This document shows positions 1 through 11,728 of a stretch of DNA of 64,000 bases, in pieces. Position numbers and translations under genes: made by a program. The notes below the pieces were generated by a model that saw nothing but the letters and a program-made list of their open reading frames with translations, was not told where the DNA came from and did not search any database. Source of the DNA: Rusavskia elegans (Eukaryota; Ascomycota; Lecanoromycetes; Teloschistales; Teloschistaceae); the NCBI GenBank assembly GCA_011316305.1, contig SAUG01000094.1:62001-126000 (forward strand), written 5' to 3'. Each line of letters starts with the position of its first letter. Within the stretch, counting starts at the first letter, position 1.

Positions 1-88
1 GCTTTAGTCAGCCATAAATCCGGGCATAACAGCTCCGAACCTTTCAGACCACCATCTCACCACGAGCTTTCGGAACACAAGTTCATCT

Positions 89-1149
89 TTATATCAATCC
101 CCTTATTCTCCAAACCTTCCATCCCCTGACCTGCCGTAATTGCTCTTTCACCGCCTGCATCACTAACCACAACCCCTGCTCAATCCTCTGATCGCTCTTC
201 TTCCTCGCCCACAAGAACACCAGCCCCAGTATCATCGTATCAACCAACAGTTGTCTCGTAGCAGCCCAAATGAGCCACCGTATCCATGCCAAAGCCCCAC
301 TGCGTTTGCCGTGGACAGTCCCTAGTCGCTTGGCCTCGATCTGCTCGCGTAAAGCGGCGACTTCCGTCGTCATCTTGAAGAGAGCCGTCTCTATTCGTCT
401 CCTCCATTTGCGGTTCCGAACATCGAGATCCGTACCTCTGCTCCTACCGACTATCGACGACGCAGGATTCAGCGGATCGCGGTACCTTCTTTCTCCCTCT
501 CTATTCCCGTTGTCCTCTTCGTCGTCATCGTCATCATAGACTTCATCATCCCCCTCACTGACCGGCCTCAACACTCTTAAGCCTCCTCCACCGCCGCCTT
601 CATCTTCCACGAGTCTTCGCCTCGATCCCCCAAGACTAGCGTAACTCATCCCTGGTTGACTATCTTCGCCTCCTACACCCCTGGGCGATGATTCATTGCT
701 TGTAGTATTCGAGTTGTTCTTGATCTGATCCCACACAAACTCCAACTCCGCGACCAGTTCTCTGGCTTCCGGAGTAGAGGAGGCATATTCGTGCATCGTA
801 GTGATCAGGGTAGAAATGTATTCACGCTTGGCGGCAGTGCGAGAAAGTGTGGCGTTGGCATGCCATGCGTCCCATTTCTCCTTCTCCGCTCTCGTTTCTT
901 CTGTCTCGGGAGTATCGCCTGACGGGCGCCGCATTACCCCTTCGACATCACCTTCCATGCTTTGTTTGTAGAGTCCATAGAGTTTGAGGCGAGCTTCGGG
1001 TGGCGGACGGGCGGAGCCTGTACGAGGGATGCGTTTTACGGTGTTGAGTGCATGAGCGAAGACTCGATCTATGAGAATTATGAGATCATGGTCCACGAAA
1101 GGATAAGCTGTAGGTGTATTCAGGAAGACTTGCCTACTGAGTCGGACAT
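89..1149 (-). CDS. ATG37: Atg37-like acyl-CoA-binding membrane protein
   Basis: Predicted tail-anchored acyl-CoA-binding protein of the Atg37/ACBD5 type, which in yeasts sits in the peroxisomal membrane and supports pexophagy. Exon 1 is 1149..1134 and exon 2 is 1068..89, giving 331 aa. The join yields the N-terminus MSDSVDRVF, which matches how the family normally starts; it needs a GC-AG intron (donor AG|GCAAGT, acceptor CATAG, 65 nt). Residues 1 to about 110 form the acyl-CoA-binding domain (RTGSARPPP, LKLYGLYKQ, GDVEGV, KWDAW). The middle is disordered with a Gly run and an acidic run, and a hydrophobic segment lies at about 267-293, followed by a basic tail. Without splicing, an open frame continues upstream to 1177 but gives an N-terminus unlike the family. 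Domain assignment is strong; the Atg37 orthology is inferred from architecture. Confidence 0.85.
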
Positions 1150-1734
1150 GCCTCGTAGCTATGATGGTGATGGGCAAACGGGAAGAGGATTAATCGATGC
1201 ATCAGCATATAGGCAAGAGAAAAGATATATCTTATAAGCTCGTTCTGATTGTTGGAGTCGTATTGCAACGCATATGTCGCCGTTACCAACTCATCCATGT
1301 CCTTTCGATCGCGTACAGATGTCATACGCAAGGCGCGGCAATCGACCGGGCGTCTGGAGCGGCCCGCTGATAGCGTCAATCGGAACAAGCCGTGGACGCG
1401 TAATCTTTCCAAGATACTCCTAAGTGGACGCTGCCACTGAAGCAGCCACTACCTTAGCTACGCTCAAGGCGCTTTCTCGAGAAGCCTACAGTCTCCAGAA
1501 AAGCCATGCAAGATGTTCAGGCTTGCTTAAAGAACCCAATTGGTGTCAATAGTCTATGAGCATCCGTCAAACCTTCAGCAACCCAAGCTTCCGCAGAATG
1601 TACTCTCCTCGCTCGGTAGCATTCGACTTTCAGCGCAGCCGAGGACGCTACAGCTCTATCTTTCTAAGCCTGTTGCAGTAACTTCCGAGGGTTAAGCTCT
1701 TCTGAATCGTCGGCCGCCTGCTGTGTAACGGAGA
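1150..1734. other. Intergenic region between divergent genes
   Basis: About 585 bp separate the starts of the Atg37-like gene (-) and the transporter gene (+). Short open frames here resemble no family and lack splice partners. I see no repeats; the region presumably holds both promoters and 5' UTRs. Confidence 0.5.
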
Positions 1735-3442
1735 ATGACCACGGCTACTACGGAGCGTCGATGGTCACACCAGTCATCTTCTTCAGCCCAGGAGGAGTCA
1801 TGCAGGTTTCCAGACTTAGAACCAACATCTTCGAGGGATTACTTGACGACTCATGAAGAAGAGGGAGATAGGCATCGAAATAAAGGGCGAACCCCGAGCC
1901 CTCAAACGTGGTCGGGACTCAACGGCGGTCCACGGAACGACAGATGGCAAGCGAGGAAGGACCATCATATCGCCTGGAGCAATAACCATTTGTCCGGAAC
2001 ACCAGCCAAGCACGGACGGCAGAAGAGTATCAGCGAAGCAATCAAGACGATTAGGACGAGGAAAGGTAGTGTCAGTGCCAACGCCGCCGAGCTAGCAGAT
2101 GCCTTGAAGGCCCCTGTCTCTGTCAGGCTTATTGTACGCCTTTTCCCAAGCTCTAATCTTCTTAGACTAATGTTATCTGCAGGTTCTCTGCCTCATCTGG
2201 TACATGAGCTCAGCACTTACGAACACATCATCCAAGACGATCCTCAACGCTTTCCCTCAGCCAGTCACTCTGACTGTAATTCAATTCGCATGCGTCTCCT
2301 CCTGGTGTGTCACCTTGGCCGTCCTTGGTCGTCTCTTTCCACCTTTGCAAAACGCCATTCCAGTCCTCAAGCATGGTATTCGGTACCCCAGCCGTGATGT
2401 AATAAGAACCACCCTTCCTTTAGCAATGTTCCAAATCGGCGGTCACATCCTCTCCTCAACCGCCACCCAAAAGATCCCTGTCTCGCTAGTCCACACCATC
2501 AAAGGTCTGTCGCCTCTTTTTACGGTCCTCGCTTACCGCGTCTTTTTCCGGATACACTACGCAACAGCCACCTACCTCTCCCTCATTCCCCTCACCCTGG
2601 GAGTTGTTCTTGCTTGCAGCGTCGAATTTTCCGGCAACATCTTCGGCATCCTTTGCGCCTTCGGCGGCGCCCTCATCTTCGTCACGCAAAACATCTTTTC
2701 CAAGAAACTTTTCAACGAAGCCGCCCGCGTGGAAGCTGAAGGCCCACTCCCCGCCTTAACTCAAAGACATCAGAAACTCGACAAATTGAACCTTCTCTGC
2801 TACTGCTCCGGTCTAGCCTTCCTCCTCACCTGCCCAATCTGGCTCTGGACCGAAGGCCTCCCCATCCTCTCCTCACCGATTCTTCTAACCCCGTTCCCGG
2901 AAGCTCCCGCCCACAAGGCGAACCTCCCTCTCGAGTTCTTCTTCAATGGCATTTTCCATTTCGGGCAGAACATCCTGGCCTTCATCCTCCTCTCCATGGT
3001 TTCACCGGTCACGTACTCTGTGGCCTCACTCATCAAACGCGTCTTCGTCATCGTCGTTGCGATCGTCTGGTTCGGGAACCGCACTACCTCCGTGCAGGCG
3101 GCGGGTATCTTTCTCACGTTCATTGGCCTTTATCTTTACGATCGTACCAGCGATGCCGCCAAGGGGGATCGGAAGGTCAAACTCGAGCAGCTGAGAACGG
3201 ATGCACCGATTTTGCCGACAACCTATGCGAGTGGAGGAGGAGGAGGAGGAGATGCCCAGTCTTCGCTGGGTGGGGCTTTGTTCACGTCGACGCCGCTGAG
3301 TGCTGCATCTGGTATGTTCGGAAGCGTTAATGGTTATGTGACTGGTGAGGATAAGAAGTTCGATGCAGCCGGCCCGGGAAGACCGAGGGAGGGGAGTCAG
3401 ACGTGGAGGAGAGCGGATGACTTGGGGAAGGGGTATGGTTGA
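1735..3442 (+). CDS. Triose-phosphate-transporter family protein (Sly41-like)
   Basis: Polytopic membrane carrier of the TPT/nucleotide-sugar transporter superfamily, closest in pattern to fungal Sly41-type ER/Golgi proteins. Exon 1 is 1735..2133 and exon 2 is 2183..3442 (552 aa); the 49-nt intron (GTACGC...CTGCAG) joins VRLI to VLCLIWYMSSA in phase 0. A soluble Ser/Arg-rich N-terminus of about 130 aa precedes the membrane domain. Diagnostic stretches are SALTNTSSKTILNAFPQP, LVHTIKGLSPLFTVLAYR and the C-terminal SVASLIKRVFVIV segment. The tail after about residue 450 is Gly/Ser-rich and disordered. The substrate cannot be read from sequence. The next gene lies 379 bp downstream on the same strand. 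Confidence 0.88.
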
Positions 3443-3821
3443 TTTTTCCCATGGCGAGAGCGCTTTCTTGGTTTGTACGATAGCGGTTCGGGTGACAGGG
3501 TATGAATCTTGCGAGTTGCAGATAAGGGTAATTTGGAGCTAGAGCTTCGTCATCTTGGGCGCAATTTTATAATATCTGAACCCTAGGCTTGTGGCTGAGG
3601 AAGAAACAATGACTGAGCATACCTCAAGGCTCTTTTTATCGTCCGAAATCTAAAATACAGATCATTGCTCAATATCCTGTCGATATATCAACTCAGGGGT
3701 AGACTAGGCGCCTACAAGCGCAAGCGCGGTCCATTTGCCGCTACATCGACTTCACTACTTCCGTCCGACGTCTAGTGGTCGTTTGACGAAGCATGAATCC
3801 AGATAACCATAGCAAAAGGTT
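3443..3821. other. Intergenic region
   Basis: This is the 3' flank of the transporter and the 5' flank of the hydrolase. No gene-like frame or repeat is seen. Confidence 0.5.
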
Positions 3822-6753
3822 ATGTTTTCTTCTTTAATTAGATCCCTGTTTCATCTACTCCCAATGATCACCCAGAAACCCTTAAGCCCCTCCCACTTCC
3901 CTCCGCCCGCTCTAATCTCCTTCTCCGAAATATGGCACCTTCTCGGTCCCTTCCAAATCGGAACGCGAGAAGCTACATGGGGTGCTGATCCGTTGGAACG
4001 GATTGGTGGTTTTCGCTCCCTGTCTTACAACGAGAGCGACAGATATCGTAGCTCTCTTGCCGTCAACGGAACAGTCGGATGGTCTACACTCACCGCCGAC
4101 CGATCATCTACCAGCTCCGAAAATACCAAAGCGGATATTTTGATAAGGTTTGATAATACGGACTGGAAATCCTTACAGTCGGTATATGGCTGGGCTGCTC
4201 TGCAGTATCAGGGATGGGTCAGGGGATACGTCACTGTTGAGGGAAACCAGCAAAGTACAGTTGTTTTCTATACTGACCAGGTTCTGGAATTCTGGATTGA
4301 TGATGAACATCATTTCGGCGGGGATTTCTATGGATATCGTAGAGCCCCCTTGGTACTCCATCTCGATCCAGGCAAGCATCAGATCGACATTCGGATTGTC
4401 CGTGATGTTCGTGCGATAGGAGGTGTAGGAGAGCCTACGGTAAGTATTGGGCTGCAGGCTGAATTCTCTGAAGGTGGCTTGAAGCTGGTCGAAGGGAGTA
4501 TTTTGCTGCCGGATATGGTAGAGGGCAAATTGGTGAGCTCTTTAGGGTCTGTAAATCTGCGCAATGAAGAAGATCGTTGGATCAATGTTTTGAGTCTTGA
4601 ACCCGTGAATGTATGTTTTCGTTCGGTAGTCCTGCTTCTTTCCTTTGGACTGATCGTCATGTGAGGTTGGCTTCACTATTTCAATGAAGGAAAGCCTGCC
4701 CTTCCGACTTGCCCCAGGACAATCCCGTCCTTTGTCCTTCGATATCGCGCTCTCCCATGTTGCGGCTGCAGAGGTATCGTTTGAGATCACCTATGAAGTG
4801 GAACACTTACCTGGAGTATTCCGGACTTCTCAAATGAGGCATGCTGTTCACTCACGAAAGGCAGAGGAGCCGCAGAAGATCACCTATCTACATCCTGGAG
4901 GAATAGCCTCATATGCCATACTGAAACCTCCATCAGCAAAGGCTCTACGTTATACCTGTCCTAACGCCAGCTTAGCAGTCGTGATCGGCCTTCATGGGGC
5001 AGGTGTCGAGACTGATAGTGATCTGGTTCGACACACGTTTAAAGATGCTCCTGATCTGAAGGCATGGATACTTTTCCCTTCCGGTGTGACGACTTGGAGT
5101 GGCGATGACTGGCGTAAGTCTCCCCATTGGATTCTAGTTGACCATCGCTTTACTGACATCCGACAAGATCGTTGGGGCGTCGCAGACACCGAAGCTGCAA
5201 TAGCGGCAATACCAGAGTGGATAGAGACTGTGGGCTGGAAAGGACCAAACGTCGACGCCGATCGACGGCTGGTTACCGGCCATTCAAACGGTGGTAGGCA
5301 TCCAGATCGGTCACGTGTAAATTCCTGTCATCTGACAAGCTGCAGGCCAGGGGACATGGTATGCTCTCACCCATTCACCAGACAAGATCATCGGGGCTGC
5401 TCCTGTGTCTGGTTACTCTTCGATCCAGGGTTAGTACTCAGAAGTCCTCGCTTTAGTGTTCCCGTAGCCATTCCGTCACTGATAATGGCAGCATATGTTC
5501 CATACTTTTTCTGGCACGAAGCCGATCCAGGTGTCAACGCGATACTCCAAAGTGCTCTCGCGGACTACCGGCATGAATTACTGCTCCAAAATGGCTGTGG
5601 CATTCCCATTCATCAACAGCACGGCAGCCTAGACGACAATGTACCTCCATTCCATTCGCGCAGGCTCAGCCAAATCCTGTCGCAAATTGATTGTCCCTCA
5701 GAGTATGTCGAATTACCGGGCAAGGGCCACTGGTTCGAAGGTGTTATGACGACCCAGAAACTGCTTGAATTTTATGCCAAGGTTCTAGGAGATCGACCAG
5801 CGGCCGCTTCCCTATCCTCATCATTCGACATTGTGGTTGCCAACCCGGGGACTATGGGCTCTAAAGGTAGTATCATTGTTGACCAGCTCACGGCCCCAGG
5901 TCGCACTGGCAGGATTGAGGCAGAACACGATGTGAAACAAAGTATCTGGCATCTCAAGACGTCTAATATCCATCGACTTCATTTCTCTGCAGAAGCCGCT
6001 CGTGACTGGACGCAATCCGAGCTTGTGGTCGATGGGAAAAAGCTTGAGCTTCTTCGTAACGTCCCACTCTCCGGCCAATGGCTGGTTCACAGTCCAAACG
6101 AGTCTTGGGAGGTAGGACATTCTTTAACCCAGGATTATACCAGCAGCTAATTGTACTAGGTCTCTTGTGACAGTCTCTGGCGAATATTCCAACGTCATGG
6201 GCGCCAGCTAGGAGCCCTTGATGCTATGTTAGACACATCCAGTCGATATATCCTTCTGACGTCCAATGAAACATTGTCGTTCGCTGTCCAAGTGTCTCGA
6301 AATTTCTTCCAATACTTTGGAGCTGATGCAGAAATCATCGGGCCAGACCAACCAAACCCAACGAAGGGGGGAAACAGGATAATCCTGTCTTTAGGTTCTG
6401 CAGGCCTTGGGCTCGCAACAGCCAGCCAGTATAAGACGTTATTTATCGATGAAGAAAAAGGCTTCTGCGTCCATGGTAGCAACGGTCGGCTCGCCGTGTA
6501 CGGCTTTACAGAAGGCCTTGGTGCCATCTTTCTCCGACCAGGTACAAATGAAACACTGGAGCTTGTCATATGGGGCTTCGACATCCCTGGTCTTCGCTTT
6601 GCTGCTCGCATGGTGCCAATGCTGACTGGTGTCGGCCAACCTGACTTTATCGTTGTTGGTCAAGAATGTGCCTGGAAAGGGGCTGCTGGAGTGCTTGCCC
6701 TTGGATATCTTGATAATTCTTGGAATGTTGCAGAAAGCTCTGCAGTACTCTGA
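3822..6753 (+). CDS. Large alpha/beta hydrolase, probably secreted
   Basis: Five exons: 3822..4610, 4690..5293, 5346..5429, 5492..6111 and 6160..6753 (896 aa). The introns are 79, 52, 62 and 48 nt, all GT-AG. A weakly hydrophobic N-terminus is followed by a beta-rich region (about 45-260) beginning LGPFQIGTREATWGADPLE. The central hydrolase carries a plausible catalytic triad: nucleophile Ser462 in GHSNGG (created by the splice at 5293/5346), Asp540 or Asp541 in HGSLDDNVPP and His572 in GKGHWFEG. A C-terminal region of about 300 aa follows, with no recognised domain. The fold resembles S9 peptidase/carboxylesterase-type enzymes but I cannot name the substrate. An alternative start with an intron just before 3846 (ATG near 3793) is possible. 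Confidence 0.8.
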
Positions 6754-7240
6754 CAGAGGCAGCAGGGTGCAAACCCCCACATATACGTTCCCAGGGTAGT
6801 CGATGATTCAGTGTTGACATGTAACCGGGACTGTTGACAAGACGCAAGTAAAAATTAGCCGACGTCAAACTCTTTGGGCTGGTCAAATAGGATACGACAC
6901 AAGCTTCCTTAGTCTTCCTCTTAAGTCAAGTATAGGCCGGGTTGTTCTTTCCTTCGTTTGGGTTCCGGGATATCTGATACGTACCTTCCAGCTTCCAACA
7001 GATTTGCTATCTACTTCAGTCCTTCTCGGAGAAGTTTGCTCTTCCATTCTCACCAGTCGATCACTTGCAGTACCTCATCTTCTCATGATCTAATTCCCAC
7101 ACAATCATTGCTGGCTTTTGGAGAGAGGATTGTATTTACTCACTTTGTACACCCCGGTCCACGCGTCCAGTACTCCAGGCCTTGCTCGTACGGACTGCCA
7201 CTCGAACAATCATCGTTGAAGCCCGAGTTCCAAGGTCATT
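6754..7240. other. Intergenic region and 5' leader of the PUF gene
   Basis: 487 bp between two plus-strand genes. An open frame (6958..7311) overlaps the PUF start in another frame and shows no family resemblance. It is probably promoter and leader sequence. Confidence 0.5.
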
Positions 7241-10068
7241 ATGTCCGCACATGCTTCAAGCGGATCTCCTCCACCGCGGAGCCGCCGATCAACACAATTC
7301 GTCATCCATGAGGACGCGGTGGAGATTGAACCAAACCGTCCGATGGCTTCCGTAAGCGAAGCCATGCAGAATGTGAAGGTCTCTAACGACACTGGAAAGC
7401 ACAAACACAATTTGACTTCCAGCGATGGACCCTCACCTCTGACTACATCGAAGCTCGGTAACATCCAAGGACCATCACTGAGTGGTGCAGCAAGTCACAA
7501 GGTAGAGCCTGTTGTTTTGTTATCATCACTACGGCCGCTGACAAAGGTAGAAGACAAATGTCAATCATGATATGGCCAACAATGACGCGGATGAGAATGC
7601 CATGGACACGCTCCTTGCAAAGCTGAACGAAGGGCAATCAAATACCATGGAGAAGTCAGGCGAAGCAGAAACAACGTCTCCAGACAACAAGGAGCAGCAA
7701 GGCAAAGCGGAAATACCGACAAACTCCCCAGCTATCTCCCCTGTCAGCAATCCTCTTAGCAGTGATGAAGCACCAAGCAAGGACGACGTAGCGGTCGATA
7801 GCGAGCAAACGGAGATGCTGCGGCTGAAGAGAGAATTAGAAGCTGCCAAACAACAGCTTGAGCTGCAAAAGAGAGAGCTGTATCAGAACCGTGTCATGAG
7901 CCATACACTTGATCAAGCAATGGGCGCAGGTGTCGACGACGTTGGCATTAACAGAGGTGGGCCGATCAATAACACGTCGGCCCATTTGAGACCACAGACC
8001 CACCAGTCCCAAAGAGCCTCCTTTGCTACTTCCTATTCGGGAAATCCCCGTCATGATCTCGACAACTTCTCCGATAATTCCGACGTCTACTCGACTGCCA
8101 ATCTCAACAACAACAACAACCTGCCCCAGAACCATTGGTCCACCGCCCGACCCTCTTTGATTCCTTCTCCTCCTCGACAGCAACAGCCATTCCACCAGCC
8201 CATCAACATCTGGGGACAAGCTGCTGCTGCTCGTCCATTCAACTCCAGAGTGCCTCTCCCTGGTCAAGGCATGCCGCCCACTGCAATGATGCATCCGCAA
8301 CCCATGCCTCAGCACCGTATTCTCTCCGGCCCTGCCTCTCCTGGTACCATTGGCGACGGTCGTTTTGTCAATGACTTCAACCAGTACCAAGTTGGCTTTG
8401 GCCCGCGCCGTCACAATATGCAGAGTCCTCAGAGCAATGCAGTTGCCTCTCAACAACAGCGTAACAACAGCAACAATAACAACGGCTGGCCAATGATTGG
8501 CAATGGCATCGATGGAATGAACCTTGGCATGAATTCCAACAATGCCTATCCACCGATAGGCATCTACCCACCTGCAATGCCATATCAACCTCGTCCCATC
8601 GGCACTCCGCTGTCGCCCACCGCTACCGAATTTCGTGCAGATCAAACCCCAGCCAACCCGTGGAACCATACTGTGAGTCATATCACCATCATGCTGCCCG
8701 CCACTGACTCCCGTGAATCTTGGAACGATAAGTTCTAATAATCCGTGACAGGCTGCTACCTCACCTGGTCAGGTCTATGTTCAGCCGATGGAGCCACTCA
8801 ACTATCGACGTCTGCTCGATCGGAGCATCTCGTGCAATTGGAAGTACATCGTCGACAAGATTGTCTGCAACAATGACCAACAAGCGTCCATCTTCTTACA
8901 ACAGAAGCTCAAGGTGGGCACCGTCGAGCAGAAATACGAGATCATCGAGGCCATCGTCGCTCAAGCCTATCCTTTGATGGTCAATCGCTTCGGGAATTTC
9001 TTGGTCCAACGCTGCTTCGAGCACGGCACGCCCGAGCAGGTCGTTGCCATTGCCAATGCTATCCGTGGCAACACCCTGAGCCTGAGCATGGATGCCTTCG
9101 GCTGCCACGTCGTTCAGAAAGCCTTCGACGCCGTTCCAGAGGAGTACAAGGCCATCATGGTTCATGAGTTGCTTCGCCGCATTCCAGAGACGGTCATCCA
9201 TCGCTACGCCTGCCATGTGTGGCAGAAATTATTCGAACTACGTTGGTCCGATTCTCCTCCACAGATTATGAAGTTCGTGAACGAGGCACTCCGCGGAATG
9301 TGGCATGATGTCGCCCTTGGTGAGACTGGCAGCCTGGTTGTGCAGAACATCTTCGAGAACTGTCTTGAGGAAGACAAGGTCAGCAGACTGAACCCCAGAA
9401 TAACCGTTTCTTTGCTAAAATCATGCAGCGTCCCTGCATCAATGAGGTCCTCAACAACATTGACATTGTCGCCCACGGTCAATTCGGCAATTGGTGCATC
9501 CAGCACATCTGCGAACATGGAGCCACACAAGACCGGACCCGTGCCATTGACCATGTGCTTCGCTACTCTACTGAGTATAGCATGGACCAGTTTGCTTCCA
9601 AAGTCGTCGAGAAGTGCCTCAAGATCGGCGGTCCAGAATTTCTCGAACGTTACCTGGAGCGTGTCTGCGAAGGCCGCCAAGATCGCCCTCGCATTCCTCT
9701 GATTGATAGTGAGTGAATGGCGTCCTTCTTCATGAATCGCGCTGACAGACATCTGCAGTTGCCAGCGATCAGTATGGCAACTATCTAATTCAATACATTC
9801 TCACCCATGCGAACAACACCCATCGCGAGGTTGTCGCCTCGAATGTTCGGTAAGCTAAGCCATGGCGATGGTCTCAAGTCGACATTGCTGATGACTTTGT
9901 AGCAAGCACATGGTGTCCCTCCGGGGCTCCAAATTTGGTTCTCGTGTTGGCATGCTCTGCTGCAATCCGGCTTACGCCACCCATCCTGGTCCTGGAGTCG
10001 GCATGTCCAACACTCGTTACTCCAGTGCTCCGGCCCCCAATCCCCGTTTCGGCGGAGCCTACCGTTGA
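7241..10068 (+). CDS. PUF (Pumilio) family RNA-binding protein
   Basis: Six exons: 7241..7501, 7551..8672, 8752..9378, 9429..9708, 9759..9849 and 9903..10068 (848 aa). The second acceptor may be three bases later (7554). The N-terminal half is disordered (Gln/Asn/Pro-rich) with a short coiled coil (LKRELEAAKQQLELQKREL). From about residue 500 there are PUF repeats whose base-reading helices I read as NRFGNFLVQ, DAFGCHVVQ, HRYACHVWQ, GETGSLVVQ, GQFGNWCIQ, DQFASKVVE and DQYGNYLIQ. The N..Q / S..E / N..Q triplet in the last three is the arrangement that reads the UGU core. The protein likely represses or decays mRNAs by 3' UTR binding. It is distinct from the eight-repeat PUF gene at 42.5-46.1 kb; I leave the subclass open. 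Confidence 0.88.
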
Positions 10069-10882
10069 TCACACGAGGCCAAAGGACCGATCCTGGTGGC
10101 TCTACCATTTAAGCTTTTCCTAATTATTGTCGCTCGAGCTCCATCATAGCTAATCATGGGGTTGGCACTCGCATTGCGAGCATCAACGGGACTTTCTTGC
10201 ATTACATTCACTGTCCTTGCCAGGGTTTTCTTATCTATCGGATACTAGGTCATCATATTTCTCATCATCCACGGCTGTTTGACTAAGCTCGCCAAGTCCG
10301 ATAGGCTCTCAAAACGGAGGTCGTTGCAAAAAATTGGAGTAGTCAGCGCGGTAACGGGTTGCGTCGATGGGCAATAACAGATATTCTTTCAACTTTCGGT
10401 ACGACTTATCAGTACAGACAATGTTTCATGCCACCACAAGCTCGAGTGCAGAGCAGGAGCGAGGCATAGGCTGTACGAGAGGTATATCAGCTGCTGTATG
10501 TGTTACCGACAGAGCAAAAAAGCGGAATACCTCACCATGTATTTTTAGATTAGAATTCACATACGAGCGAACATAGCATCATAACCGTTGTTACGCTGTC
10601 CAACGGTAATCAGACATATTCAAGTCGAACAGAGTGTCCTTCCGTCACTCTCAATATCGGAGCACTGAAGTGTCTTTGCTAATGTTTCCTCAACGTCACA
10701 CTACCGTTAATCTATATTTGAGTGGGGAGTGGAGTTAGCTTGATACTATCTATGCAATGCTCTCTCGCTGCTGGAGACCCCCATTCTATCTCGCGGTTTG
10801 TGCCATTGCAGGCGGGCCGATTGAGATGATTGAGGGATCTACTTTTTTGCTTGATTAACCCCATCTACAATCGACAGACCCT
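10069..10882. other. 3' flanking region between convergent genes
   Basis: About 810 bp between the PUF gene (+) and the Pex39-like gene (-), both ending here. It contains no convincing frame or repeat and is presumably two 3' UTRs and terminators. Confidence 0.5.
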
Positions 10883-11443
10883 TCACCCGTGGCCTTCTGG
10901 AGTTGTGTTTCTTGCTTCTTCCAGGGCTTGATCCTTCTCCCAAGGCTTCTTCCGCTTCGCGGTCGCAGGCAACGACTCCTGCCCCACGAGTAGCGTATCA
11001 GGAATTTCTTTGATGCCGGGTATCGGCTCGCCTTTCGTGATCAGATCAACTATCTGGCTGAATGAAGAAGGATAAGGGGCTGCTGGTTCATCGGGCTTTT
11101 CTTGTACGGGGTTTACATTTGTCTTCCCTATTTCTTCTGCGATGCCGTTTGTTTGGGTCTCTGGCACTGGTACTCTGTTGACCGTCGCCAAGGGTAGATT
11201 CTGCTCGGAGCGCCATTTCTTGTAGGACTCGAAGTTTACGGATATGTGATGTTTGCGGGCGAAGTAGAAGCAGCGGGCGCGGAGAGTGAGAAGTTCGTGG
11301 TCTTGGGTGGGATTGGAGGAGAGGATGGTGGAGAGACCGGATTGGAATTCTTGGTCTGTGGAGAATGGGTAGGATTCTATTTGTTTAAATACTGAAGTCT
11401 CTGGTGCTGGCGGTGTCACTGTTGGGGTTTGTTGGGTGGTCAT
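10883..11443 (-). CDS. Pex39/KPWE-motif-like small protein
   Basis: Single-exon gene, 186 aa, soluble. The N-terminal part (about 20-90) is a helical region (FKQIESYPFSTDQEFQ, LLTLRARCFYFARKH). A conserved block YPSSFSQIVDLITKGEPIPG follows at about 125-144. Near the end comes KKPWEKD, a KPWE-type motif. This order (helical region, PIPGI-type block, KPWE) matches the small fungal proteins recently linked to peroxisomal PTS2 import as Pex39; the link is from memory of that family and not from a search. The protein has no signal peptide or membrane segment. The gene is divergent from Scd6 (286 bp). Confidence 0.6.
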   Translation of the reverse strand: MTTQQTPTVTPPAPETSVFKQIESYPFSTDQEFQSGLSTILSSNPTQDHELLTLRARCFYFARKHHISVNFESYKKWRSEQNLPLATVNRVPVPETQTNGIAEEIGKTNVNPVQEKPDEPAAPYPSSFSQIVDLITKGEPIPGIKEIPDTLLVGQESLPATAKRKKPWEKDQALEEARNTTPEGHG

Positions 11444-11728
11444 GGCGTCTTATTACTGAGGACTAGAGGATGTTACCTTAAGGTATGTTGTTGCTGCCGC
11501 TTTGGGCAAATAATTGTGCTCTGCATAAGACAGTAATGCCAAGGCTGTAGGGCTAGGTAGAGTTACACAAACGACAGCTTAAATGACTTTCTTTATTGCA
11601 CGCTCACATCCATTTATCATCATCTGTCCTCTCTCCCACGGCTAAACGCATATCTCTCGACGGTTGAAAAACCTTTCATAGTCGCCAGAACAACCGAATC
11701 TATGCTTACATGACCTGCAATTCCTACC

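Noticed and set aside
7836..8681. 281-codon minus-strand frame
   Set aside because: Shadow of the Gln/Asn-rich exon of the first PUF gene, which has repeats, splice sites and a domain on the other strand.
9399..9428. Use of the CCCAG acceptor at 9398 in the first PUF gene
   Set aside because: It would leave an intron of about 20 nt, too short to splice; the CATGCAG at 9428 gives 50 nt and the conserved EEDK-RPCINEV join.
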